The translations under genes and the position numbers were made by a program. Below, in pieces: positions 1 to 6,688 of a stretch of 31,090 bases of DNA. A model generated the notes under the pieces. It saw nothing but the letters and a program-made list of their open reading frames with translations, was not told the DNA's origin and made no database searches. Source of the stretch: an uncultured Veillonella sp. (GTDB lineage: Bacteria; Bacillota; Negativicutes; Veillonellales; Veillonellaceae); NCBI GenBank assembly GCA_900757715.1, contig CAAEOZ010000217.1, forward strand, positions 1 to 31,090, read 5' to 3'. Position 1 is the stretch's first letter; each line of letters starts with the position of its first letter.

Positions 1-189
1 AATGATGGAGAGCGCTTTGAGGTAGAGTCTGGTGATGAAGGTCTTGAAATCTTCGTTCTCGCTGGAGAACCACTCAATGAACCAGTGGTAAAACAAGGGT
101 CATTTGTTATGACAAATAAAACCGAGCTTCTCCTCGCTTATGGAGAATACAAAAACGGTAAATTTGGCCGCGAAGAAGCTATTATGTAA
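1..189 (+). CDS. Pirin-family protein, C-terminal end (partial)
   Basis: The reading frame is open from the first base to a TAA at 187-189, giving the last 62 residues of a protein whose start lies outside the window. The segment LAGEPLNEPVV followed by GSFVM matches the C-terminal cupin half of pirin-like proteins, where the phrase 'AG.PL.EPV...GPFVMNT' is characteristic. Pirins are small bicupin, metal-binding proteins; bacterial members include quercetinase-like enzymes and redox-linked regulators, and the role here cannot be told from the fragment. A terminator follows directly, so this gene ends its transcript. Confidence 0.75.
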   Translation, partial: NDGERFEVESGDEGLEIFVLAGEPLNEPVVKQGSFVMTNKTELLLAYGEYKNGKFGREEAIM

Positions 190-192
190 TAT

Positions 193-229
193 AACACCCT
201 GATTTATAATGGCGTACATCAGGGTGTTT
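193..229 (+). terminator. Intrinsic terminator after pirin gene
   Basis: An 11-bp perfect inverted repeat, AACACCCTGAT at 193-203 and ATCAGGGTGTT at 218-228, encloses a 14-nt loop. It begins 4 nt after the pirin stop. The T-run is short (TTT, then C), so termination may be incomplete. Confidence 0.7.
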
Positions 230-273
230 CTTGTAAGTAATGTATCCTGAGACACATTATTTTATATTGATTA

Positions 274-282
274 TGGTATAAT
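274..282 (+). promoter_or_regulatory. Extended -10 promoter of the CGGC gene
   Basis: TGGTATAAT is a perfect extended -10 (TGnTATAAT) 32 nt before the start codon. No good -35 is seen at the expected distance, as is common for extended -10 promoters. The identical nonamer occurs before the SDR gene at 27680-27688. Confidence 0.6.
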
Positions 283-313
283 AATTGCGTACAATGTTTT
301 GACAGGAGGTTTT

Positions 314-685
314 ATGTCTAAAAAAATTGCGGTCCTCGTGAATGAGGAGACAATGCAACGCTGTTCTTGTGGCGGTTGTTTGAAAGCATTTATGAATAAA
401 GCGGATTCCTTTGAGCGTTATGCTGATGAGGATATTGAGTTGGTGGGGTTCACACATAGTGGTGGGGATCTAGCTAAGAAGATTGAGTCTTTTAAGAAAA
501 AAGGTGTTACTACGGTACATCTTTCTACATGTACGCGTGGTAAGAATGAAAATTATGAAAGCATCGCAGAGCAGTGTGCTGAGGCAGGCTTTGATGTAGT
601 AGGCTATACACATGGTGGCGCTGTTTCTAAAGATGGTAAAGAAGCGGTAGTACTTTCAGCTAAACCAGTAACGACAGATCAATAG
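314..685 (+). CDS. CGGC domain-containing protein
   Basis: A 123-residue cytoplasmic protein with a cysteine cluster CSCGGC at residues 17-22, the hallmark of the CGGC domain family. A second conserved block, HLSTCTRGKNENY, carries another cysteine, and 'GYTHGGA' lies near the C-terminus. The family is widespread in anaerobes; the cysteines suggest metal binding or redox chemistry, but no reaction is established. I chose ATG 314 because AGGAGG (304-309) sits 4 nt upstream; an in-frame ATG at 299 would put that Shine-Dalgarno inside the gene. The gene has its own extended -10 promoter and appears monocistronic. Confidence 0.85.
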   Translation: MSKKIAVLVNEETMQRCSCGGCLKAFMNKADSFERYADEDIELVGFTHSGGDLAKKIESFKKKGVTTVHLSTCTRGKNENYESIAEQCAEAGFDVVGYTHGGAVSKDGKEAVVLSAKPVTTDQ

Positions 686-813
686 TTAGCAATGTTTGAA
701 TTAACCATAATAGATTGCACCATCTTATGATAGATGAATGATTGTTCCATTATTCATTCTATATTTATCATGAAGTAATATTATATAGGTAGTGTGGAAA
801 TTCTGGCGTTTTT

Positions 814-842
814 TTACATTCTATATTGTTTTATTATATAGC
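814..842 (+). promoter_or_regulatory. Possible promoter of the M48 protease gene
   Basis: TTACAT (814-819) and TATAGC (837-842) are separated by 17 nt and lie 28 nt before the start codon. Both hexamers are only fair matches, and the AT-rich context makes chance matches likely. Confidence 0.35.
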
Positions 843-869
843 TATATCATTGTTTAAGAGGTTGAGAGA

Positions 870-2042
870 ATGAATAAGAAAATTACAGCGGCTACTTTAT
901 CTATTGCTATGGCAGTGACAATGGCACCTACTATGATGCAAACGGTTTCTGTTAATGCTGCGTCTGCTGCGGTACAATCTTTAGCTGGTGGTGCTATTGC
1001 TATGGCTTACGTATCTACTGCATTAAATAAAATGGATAATTCTGCAGAGGGGCAACAGGAGAGTTTGGCACGCACAAAAGAGAAAACTGGTTACTTAAAC
1101 GATAGTGCAGCCCAAGAGCGTGTTAATCGTATTATGAAGACATTAGAGGCTACACCTAGTGTAAAGCGTTCCTACGTTGTATATGCAAATCCTGATGAGG
1201 AGTTTAATGCGTTTGCCACACTTGGTCGCGTTATGTCCATTAACAAGGGTGCTTTAGATACGCTAGATGATGATCAATTGGCCTATGTAATGGCTCATGA
1301 AATCTCTCATGGCGAGCATAAAGATATTATTAATGGCGCTAAGAAGCAAATCGGTCTTTCTACAGCGGTCGGCATTGCCGCTGGTGGTAGTGAAGGTGCA
1401 GCTATTTTATCTAATGTGGCAGGCAACTACTTATCCAATCAAGTGTTTACGATGAGTCAAGAAAAAGCCGCTGATGAGTTAGGCTTTAAGATTTTAAGTG
1501 AATCTCCATATAATGTAGGTGGTGCAGCTGGTTCTATGGCAGTACTACGCAACAAAGTAGGGGAACACTACCGTGAAGGGCTTTCACAAGTGGTAGCGCC
1601 TAACAATCATCCAAAGTTGTCCGATCGAGTGAACAATAATATTTCTCGTATGTACACATATTCTGGGAATCATGTAAACGTATCTAATGGTACTGTGTAC
1701 GTAAACGGTGATAATATCTATACTCCAGCAGGTAGTGGCCGCTACACAGGCGAAGAGCGTGCTTATTACATGGCTGGTAAATTGGCACGATTGTATCATA
1801 ACAATCAAATTACGTCAGGTTCTGCATCCTATAGTGGTGACACTGTAACGGTAGCTGGTCAATCCATTGTTTCTACGCCAAATGCGGACGTAGCATTGCA
1901 AGTGGCAACAAATCTTAACAATGCATTTGTAAAGCCTGCAGGTTCTGCTGTTAATGCGAAAAAACCAGTGAAGGTTAAACAAGAAAAACCTAAAAAGGTA
2001 AAAGAAAATAAAAATGTAAAAGCTGATAAAGCTAAAAAATAA
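870..2042 (+). CDS. Secreted M48-family zinc metalloprotease
   Basis: A 390-residue exported protein. Residues 1-30 form a signal peptide ending at VNA-AS. The zinc motif HEISH is at residues 143-147 within 'MAHEISHGEH', and the third zinc ligand is likely E198 in QEKAADELG (the ExxxD motif of M48 peptidases). This matches the BepA/LoiP-like periplasmic M48 peptidases, which act in envelope and outer-membrane protein quality control in other diderms. No further membrane segment is seen apart from a hydrophobic glycine/alanine stretch around residues 163-182. The last ~25 residues are strongly lysine-rich, which could contact acidic surfaces. GAGGTTGAGAG precedes ATG 870. The gene stands alone, closed by the terminator at 2106. 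Confidence 0.88.
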   Translation: MNKKITAATLSIAMAVTMAPTMMQTVSVNAASAAVQSLAGGAIAMAYVSTALNKMDNSAEGQQESLARTKEKTGYLNDSAAQERVNRIMKTLEATPSVKRSYVVYANPDEEFNAFATLGRVMSINKGALDTLDDDQLAYVMAHEISHGEHKDIINGAKKQIGLSTAVGIAAGGSEGAAILSNVAGNYLSNQVFTMSQEKAADELGFKILSESPYNVGGAAGSMAVLRNKVGEHYREGLSQVVAPNNHPKLSDRVNNNISRMYTYSGNHVNVSNGTVYVNGDNIYTPAGSGRYTGEERAYYMAGKLARLYHNNQITSGSASYSGDTVTVAGQSIVSTPNADVALQVATNLNNAFVKPAGSAVNAKKPVKVKQEKPKKVKENKNVKADKAKK

Positions 2043-2105
2043 ATGAGAGTTATAAATGGCATATAATTTGCTTTAAGGATTTATGTTATTATAATCAGAA
2101 TAATC

Positions 2106-2141
2106 AGAGGACTGAGCCCATGAAGGCTTAGTCCTCTTTTT
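2106..2141 (+). terminator. Intrinsic terminator after M48 protease
   Basis: The 13-bp stem AGAGGACTGAGCC (2106-2118) pairs with GGCTTAGTCCTCT (2125-2137), with one G-U pair, a 6-nt loop and a following T-run. A textbook Rho-independent terminator. Confidence 0.92.
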
Positions 2142-2546
2142 ATATGGATTGTAATTTTTATAGTTTGAGTATAAGTTTATATGTTAATAAGTTTATAAGA
2201 TATATTGAGGGATATACGAGTAAGAAATAGACCGTAAAGATATTGATAACCTTAGAGCATGAATATTGTTCATGTGTAAATAAATTATATTCATAAAGCA
2301 ATAATAGATTTATAAAAATACAGAGAATCTTTTGAGAATGGAAGGTGAATTGTAATGGGTTTATACCATAAAATATAAGAAATTATCTTGTTAAATATAG
2401 TTGTTATAGAAGGTTTTATTATATTTCTTGTAATATTTATGAATTATTTATGCGATAACTTAGTATTGTCTATATATGGTGGATAGATGTATATTTAAAG
2501 TGGATGAAATATGTAGTTAGAATGGAATCCTATAGAAATACCATAA
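2142..2546. other. AT-rich gap without a supported gene
   Basis: About 400 bases of very AT-rich DNA between the protease terminator and the promoter of the exbB cluster. I find no open frame of useful length with a ribosome-binding site on either strand. It contains the palindrome at 2258-2274. It could hold a small RNA or distal regulator sites, but nothing shows this directly. Confidence 0.6.
2258..2274. repeat. 17-bp palindrome in the exbB upstream gap
   Basis: CATGAA (2258-2263) and TTCATG (2269-2274) flank a 5-nt spacer. This has the size and symmetry of a dimeric regulator site, but it is about 290 bp before the mapped promoter and could be chance in AT-rich DNA. Confidence 0.35.
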
Positions 2547-2595
2547 CGGTAGGGGGTATAGGGTTATTGTACTTATAAATACTTTATAGGATAAT
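2547..2595 (+). promoter_or_regulatory. exbB-cluster promoter with upstream element
   Basis: TTGTAC (2567-2572) and GATAAT (2590-2595) are spaced by exactly 17 nt, predicting transcription from about 2602. Directly before the -35 is the element CGGTAGGGGGTATAGGGTT (2547-2565), which recurs almost exactly before the -35 of the second receptor gene at 6583-6599. The shared element suggests a common regulator of both promoters. It does not resemble a Fur box. Confidence 0.65.
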
Positions 2596-2606
2596 GTCAA
2601 TGTTGG

Positions 2607-2640
2607 TGGTTAATCTAATAATATAGATGACCATTTTTTT
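2607..2640 (+). promoter_or_regulatory. Hairpin with T-run in the exbB leader
   Basis: TGGT (2607-2610) plus ATCTA (2613-2617) can pair with TAGAT (2624-2628) plus ACCA (2630-2633), and seven T residues follow (2634-2640). This starts only a few nucleotides after the predicted transcription start. The stem is AT-rich and has an internal mismatch, so it may be a weak attenuator or pause site. Confidence 0.35.
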
Positions 2641-2681
2641 GTTAAATAATACGTAATTTTATACATTATATGGAGGCTATG

Positions 2682-3293
2682 ATGGAGTATACAATTCACC
2701 TATTTAATGCAGGTGGTTTCGTTATGTATCCACTTGTACTATTCATGTTAGCAGCATGTACTATTTTATTTGAACGTATTCGTACGTACAGAAACATCAA
2801 TCATGAGTTACAACAGTTGTCTGATAGCATTGATGCAGGTCGTAATAGTAATAATTGGTCTACTCTAGAAAATTCTATAAAAAATAGTGATGACGCATTG
2901 AGTAGATTCGTGTCTCCTATCGTGGAGTCTGTATATAGTGCGGAAGGTTTAGAGAACCGTTTACATGATGTGGTAGGTTACATGGATGAACGTTTAAAAC
3001 GTGGTCTTAACTGGCTTAGCATGATGGTAACAATGGCTCCATTACTTGGACTTTTGGGGACTGTTGTTGGTATGATTCGATCCTTCGCAGCCGTTGGAGG
3101 CGATATTGGTGCGCCTACTGTTATTACAGGCGGCGTATCTGAAGCGTTGGTTGCCACTGCAACGGGGCTTTCAGTAGCTATCGTAGCATTAGCCATCCAT
3201 AGTTGGTGTACAGATAAAGTAAATTCTGATATTGCAAAGTTAGAGCAAAAATTAGGTTCTATTATAGATTTATATATTAGGAGTCAACGATGA
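2682..3293 (+). CDS. exbB: ExbB/TolQ-type proton channel subunit
   Basis: A 203-residue inner-membrane protein of the MotA/TolQ/ExbB family. It has a first membrane span at about residues 10-28, a cytoplasmic domain, and two further spans at about 112-132 and 150-172. The block 'LLGLLGTVVGMI' and the later 'TATGLSVAIVALAIHS' are the family's conserved TM2-TM3 signature. With ExbD it forms the proton-driven motor that energises TonB. TGGAGG at 2671-2676 best serves ATG 2682; ATG 2670 would overlap that site and ATG 2679 is too close to it. The stop overlaps the exbD start (ATGA), so the two are translationally coupled. First gene of the tetrapyrrole/metal uptake cluster. Confidence 0.9.
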   Translation: MEYTIHLFNAGGFVMYPLVLFMLAACTILFERIRTYRNINHELQQLSDSIDAGRNSNNWSTLENSIKNSDDALSRFVSPIVESVYSAEGLENRLHDVVGYMDERLKRGLNWLSMMVTMAPLLGLLGTVVGMIRSFAAVGGDIGAPTVITGGVSEALVATATGLSVAIVALAIHSWCTDKVNSDIAKLEQKLGSIIDLYIRSQR

Positions 3294-3694
3294 AACGTAG
3301 TTCAGTAGGCATACAAAAAGAACCTACCATCATGATTATACCTATGATTGATATCGTTTTCTTCTTGCTCGTATTTTTCATGATGAGTACGTTGTACATG
3401 AATACAGAGGAACAAATTCCTCTTAACTTACCGAAGGCTTCATCTTCTTCTGCTAAGACGATTGAGCCTATCACAATTTCATTAACAGCTACACATAAGA
3501 TGTATTTGAATGATCGTGAAATTGTCCCTGATCAACTGGGCAATGAAATTCAAGATATTGTTGCAAAAGAACCTCAACAGGCATTTATTGTACGTGCCTC
3601 TGAGGATATTGCGTATAAGGATGTTATCAATATTTTAGATAATCTTAAAATTAGTGGTGCTCGGTTTGTTAGCGTAGCTACAGAACGGAAGTGA
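3290..3694 (+). CDS. exbD: ExbD/TolR-type proton channel subunit
   Basis: A 134-residue inner-membrane protein with a short cytoplasmic N-terminus, one membrane span (about residues 14-36) and a periplasmic domain. The membrane motif PMIDIVFFLLVFF carries D21, the conserved aspartate that takes part in proton movement in ExbD and TolR. The periplasmic part ends 'ISGARFVSVATE', like the ExbD fold end 'AG...VGLAT'. It overlaps exbB by 4 nt and precedes tonB by 4 nt. In many diderm Firmicutes such a pair sits with tonB, as here, which favours ExbD over TolR. Confidence 0.9.
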   Translation: MKRSSVGIQKEPTIMIIPMIDIVFFLLVFFMMSTLYMNTEEQIPLNLPKASSSSAKTIEPITISLTATHKMYLNDREIVPDQLGNEIQDIVAKEPQQAFIVRASEDIAYKDVINILDNLKISGARFVSVATERK

Positions 3695-3698
3695 TTCT

Positions 3699-4445
3699 AT
3701 GTTAGACAAACGATATGGAATTCCTTTCGTAGCTGCATTGGTTATCAATATTGCGTACTGGGGGGTTGTAGGGAATTGGTTCGGCCATTTAAAACCGCCA
3801 GAAACACCGCATAAGGATCTGGTTATCAACCTCGATATGGGGCAGCAAGAACTTTCTCAAGAGAAGAAAGAGCCTGAGAAACTAAAGATTCATCCTGACG
3901 ACAAACCCGTCGCAGGGGGCGGTAAAGCAGGAAGTGTGTTGCCTGATTTATCGGGAAAACCGACACCGGGCTTGCAAAATCTTAACCCTTATCTAGGTGG
4001 CAATGAAGCCGCTAGTATCAATCTACATGGGAATACAGATAATCCTGTAGGTGTTCCCGGCGATGGTGATACAACAGGCCCGGGTGGTGGACCTATTGGT
4101 AATGGTGGTAAAGCAAATGACGGCCCTGGTACACAGGGAGGCAATCCTGGGACTAGTGATACGGAAGGTTCAGGGTACTTTGATATTTCGGGGTATCGTG
4201 CTAGATTAGATGCCAATAAAGTCATGCCAGCACAAGCTGTACGAAGAGGTATTACAGGGACAGTCACTATTAGGGTTTATTTTGATGGCGAAGGTAATTA
4301 TGTAAGTGCTGAAATTGAGGGGAGTAGCGGCTCTAGCCTTCTTGATAATGATGCCCTTGCCCTTGCAGCTAGGTCAGGTGGGGTTACCAATACAACTGGT
4401 GAGCCTAAATCAGATGTTTTTTATATAAGATATGAACTTGAATAA
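3699..4445 (+). CDS. tonB: TonB energy transducer
   Basis: A 248-residue protein with an N-terminal membrane anchor (about residues 7-24), a long flexible linker and a C-terminal TonB domain (about 158-248) with 'GITGTVTIRVYFDGEG', typical of the family. It carries the force from ExbBD to outer-membrane receptors. The linker is unusual: instead of Pro-Glu/Pro-Lys repeats, residues ~75-155 are rich in glycine, asparagine and aspartate. The proline-bearing part is limited to 'KPPETP' (32-37) and short later pieces. GGAAGTGA lies ahead of ATG 3699. It is downstream of exbD and upstream of the first receptor, so it is probably dedicated to the receptors of this cluster. Confidence 0.88.
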   Translation: MLDKRYGIPFVAALVINIAYWGVVGNWFGHLKPPETPHKDLVINLDMGQQELSQEKKEPEKLKIHPDDKPVAGGGKAGSVLPDLSGKPTPGLQNLNPYLGGNEAASINLHGNTDNPVGVPGDGDTTGPGGGPIGNGGKANDGPGTQGGNPGTSDTEGSGYFDISGYRARLDANKVMPAQAVRRGITGTVTIRVYFDGEGNYVSAEIEGSSGSSLLDNDALALAARSGGVTNTTGEPKSDVFYIRYELE

Positions 4446-4495
4446 TGATTATATTTGGAATGAGCCTAAATTGAATTAAATGGATTACAGTTTAT

Positions 4496-4527
4496 GTAGG
4501 GGATATGAGAAGGTTCATATCCCCTAC
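4496..4527 (+). promoter_or_regulatory. Strong hairpin between tonB and first receptor
   Basis: GTAGGGGATATGA (4496-4508) and TCATATCCCCTAC (4515-4527) form a perfect 13-bp stem with a 6-nt loop. No T-run follows on either strand, so this is not a classical terminator. A second small stem, TGTAG/CTACA (4542-4546 with 4555-4559), follows. It may protect the exbBD-tonB mRNA 3' end, set a processing point, or, as DNA, be a two-fold operator: the arm resembles the GTAGGGG-TAT element at the exbB promoter. Confidence 0.6.
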
Positions 4528-4610
4528 AACCAAATTCCCACTGTAGTTCGGAGGCTACAAATTAACAGAATTAACATAGTTTTAATAAAACATATAGGAT
4601 GATGAATGAA

Positions 4611-6545
4611 ATGAATAAACGTGTATATGTGGCCACAATGATGGCGTTACTTAGTATGAGTGTAAATGGTTATGCGGTAGATATGACAACTAATCAGAAT
4701 CAAGAGTCGTCCAATGTAATCAATGTAACCGCCAATCGCACAGCCCTTCTAGATTTGGACACACCTGTAGCGATGAATGTAATTACACCTGAGGAGTTAA
4801 AAAATACTGGTGCTACCACTGCTTTTGATGCGGTGGCGACCGTACCAGGGGTAACAATAAATTCTTATGGTGCTGGCGGTGCCGATTTTGGTGGCATGGA
4901 TAGCCGTACGAATATTCGTGGTCTCGATCGCGGTGCACTTGTTCTTGTAAACGGTGTACCTATGAACTTAAATGGTAAGAGCGGAATTGGCTCTATACCT
5001 ACCAGTGCCATTGAGCGCATCGAAGTTGTAAAGGGGGCGGCCTCTACCTTATATGGCGCAGAAGCTTTAGGTGGCGTTATAAATATTATTACAAAAACGC
5101 CGTCAAAAGAGGGCGGTTCTGCTACGGTAGCTGTAGGTAATCGAGGCTCCAAGAGATTTGATATTTCTTATGGTACTGATCGATTCCTCGTTGGTATCGA
5201 TAGAAAATACTGGGGGACTCAAGATCCATCTACACCGGTGCGGTATGACTATACAGGCCGCAAGGGTTATGATTACTACACTATGCGCAATAAAGGTAAC
5301 TCCTTAGGTGTGTTCATGAGCGGTAAGCTTTCAGATAAGATAACCTTAAATTATACTCGCGCTGAAAGCCGTTCCTCCTTTGGTTTGATTAGTACAGAAA
5401 GAAATCCTGTGAGACAGGCTCGTCATTCTACGACATATCATTACAAGGATGACCGTAATAATGCATCTTTGATTTATAAAGATGATAATACGACGGGAAC
5501 ATTGTTTTATAATGACCGTACTATGCGTGGTGAAAGCCGTGTTCATAGTGCTAAACAGTTCAAGCCGACCGAAACCAGTTATGTAGCTCGTCAATATGGT
5601 ATAGATGTACAACATGAATGGGACTTTAGAGGCGGTAAGGATTATTTGATTGCCGGTGTTACAGGTAAGCAAGAAACCTATCGTGCCACACAGGCCCCTG
5701 TGTATACACGGCCTCATCGTAATACCTATGCGGTGTACAGTAGCTATTCTCGTGAAATCAATCCCAAATGGACTGCCATTTTGGGCTTGCGTTATACAGC
5801 CATTAGTGATCCTATTAAGGACCAACATGTATTAACGCCTCAGTTCCAATTGTTGCACACCATCAATAAAGCTTCCTCCATGTACTTAAATATAGGGAAA
5901 GCTTACACGATGCCTAGCTTGAGTGATTCATTCCGTAGCGTGAACCGCCAATACACCGCAGTAAGTGGTAAAAATCTTAAGCCTGAAGAGGGTTGGAACT
6001 ATGAATTAGGTTATAAACGTCTTAATAAGAAGGATAGCTGGAAGGTGGACGTGTTCTATATGGACTTCAAGAACTTCTTCCAATGGCAACCTGATGTAAA
6101 TGGTCGCCCAACCGTTCGCGTAAACGGTGGTAAATTCCACAATGTTGGGATTGAAGCTGAGTATAGTAGACATTTGTCAGATCGACTCAAAATGAGTGTA
6201 AGTGGTTCTTATTCTAATCCAAAACAAAAGGAAATGAATGAAACCTATTGGAAACAAGCGGCTCCTAAGTTACAGTTTACAACCGGCATTCATTATAAAA
6301 GCCCAACCTGGGAAGCTGGTACATCCTTTAGCTTTGTTACCAAACGTTTGCGCAATCGTGATGGCGGCTTGAATCCTAACATTGCTCTTTGGAATGCTTA
6401 CGTTGGGTATCACTTTAACAAAGATGCTACATTACGCCTCGATGCACGCAATCTTTTGAATCGTCATAATGTGGTATCCAATGGAGATTATGAATACTGG
6501 GATGCACCATTCAATTATGAATTAAGTTATACACAAAAATTTTAA
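4611..6545 (+). CDS. TonB-dependent outer-membrane receptor (first of tandem pair)
   Basis: A 644-residue receptor. Signal peptide residues 1-22 (cleavage after NGYA), a TonB box-like segment VINVTANR at about 36-43, a plug domain (about 47-165, with 'NIRGLDRGALVLVNGVPM' and 'IERIEVVKGAASTLYG'), then a 22-strand-type barrel ending in phenylalanine, the usual BAM signal. The barrel motif 'GKNLKPEEGWNYELGYK' is shared by siderophore and heme receptors. It is closely similar to the next gene. In-frame ATGs exist at 4599 and 4602; I prefer 4611 because the signal peptide then starts with a basic MNKR, but the ribosome-binding signal (AGGAT) is weak and does not decide. The substrate is not determined; heme, cobalamin-like or siderophore are all possible. 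Confidence 0.87.
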   Translation: MNKRVYVATMMALLSMSVNGYAVDMTTNQNQESSNVINVTANRTALLDLDTPVAMNVITPEELKNTGATTAFDAVATVPGVTINSYGAGGADFGGMDSRTNIRGLDRGALVLVNGVPMNLNGKSGIGSIPTSAIERIEVVKGAASTLYGAEALGGVINIITKTPSKEGGSATVAVGNRGSKRFDISYGTDRFLVGIDRKYWGTQDPSTPVRYDYTGRKGYDYYTMRNKGNSLGVFMSGKLSDKITLNYTRAESRSSFGLISTERNPVRQARHSTTYHYKDDRNNASLIYKDDNTTGTLFYNDRTMRGESRVHSAKQFKPTETSYVARQYGIDVQHEWDFRGGKDYLIAGVTGKQETYRATQAPVYTRPHRNTYAVYSSYSREINPKWTAILGLRYTAISDPIKDQHVLTPQFQLLHTINKASSMYLNIGKAYTMPSLSDSFRSVNRQYTAVSGKNLKPEEGWNYELGYKRLNKKDSWKVDVFYMDFKNFFQWQPDVNGRPTVRVNGGKFHNVGIEAEYSRHLSDRLKMSVSGSYSNPKQKEMNETYWKQAAPKLQFTTGIHYKSPTWEAGTSFSFVTKRLRNRDGGLNPNIALWNAYVGYHFNKDATLRLDARNLLNRHNVVSNGDYEYWDAPFNYELSYTQKF

Positions 6546-6582
6546 TATGTATTAACGATACAATCCCCCGAGAATGCAGTAG

Positions 6583-6628
6583 CGGTAGGGGTATGGGTTT
6601 TGTGCGGGCCAAATAAATGTGTAATAAT
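6583..6628 (+). promoter_or_regulatory. Promoter of second receptor with shared upstream element
   Basis: TTGTGC (6600-6605) and AATAAT (6623-6628) are 17 nt apart. The element CGGTAGGGGTATGGGTT (6583-6599) abuts the -35 and nearly equals the element at the exbB promoter (2547-2565). A second -10-like TATAAT is at 6645-6650. This gives the second receptor its own start point inside the cluster. Confidence 0.6.
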
Positions 6629-6688
6629 ACAAATATGTAGTTTATATAATTGTGTGAATGTATATATGTGTTAAGTGAGGCATTTGGT

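Noticed and set aside
2142..2681. Fur box in front of exbB
   Set aside because: I scanned for AATGATAATCATT-like sequence and found no match near the promoter; the GGGG-rich shared element is of another type.
4446..4598. Cobalamin riboswitch before the first receptor (CCCACTGT seen at 4537-4544)
   Set aside because: Only a short piece resembles the B12 box; the region is too short and lacks the other conserved blocks of cobalamin riboswitches.
5346..5828. 160-codon minus-strand frame inside the first receptor
   Set aside because: Antisense shadow of a clear coding region; composition is histidine/isoleucine-rich noise.
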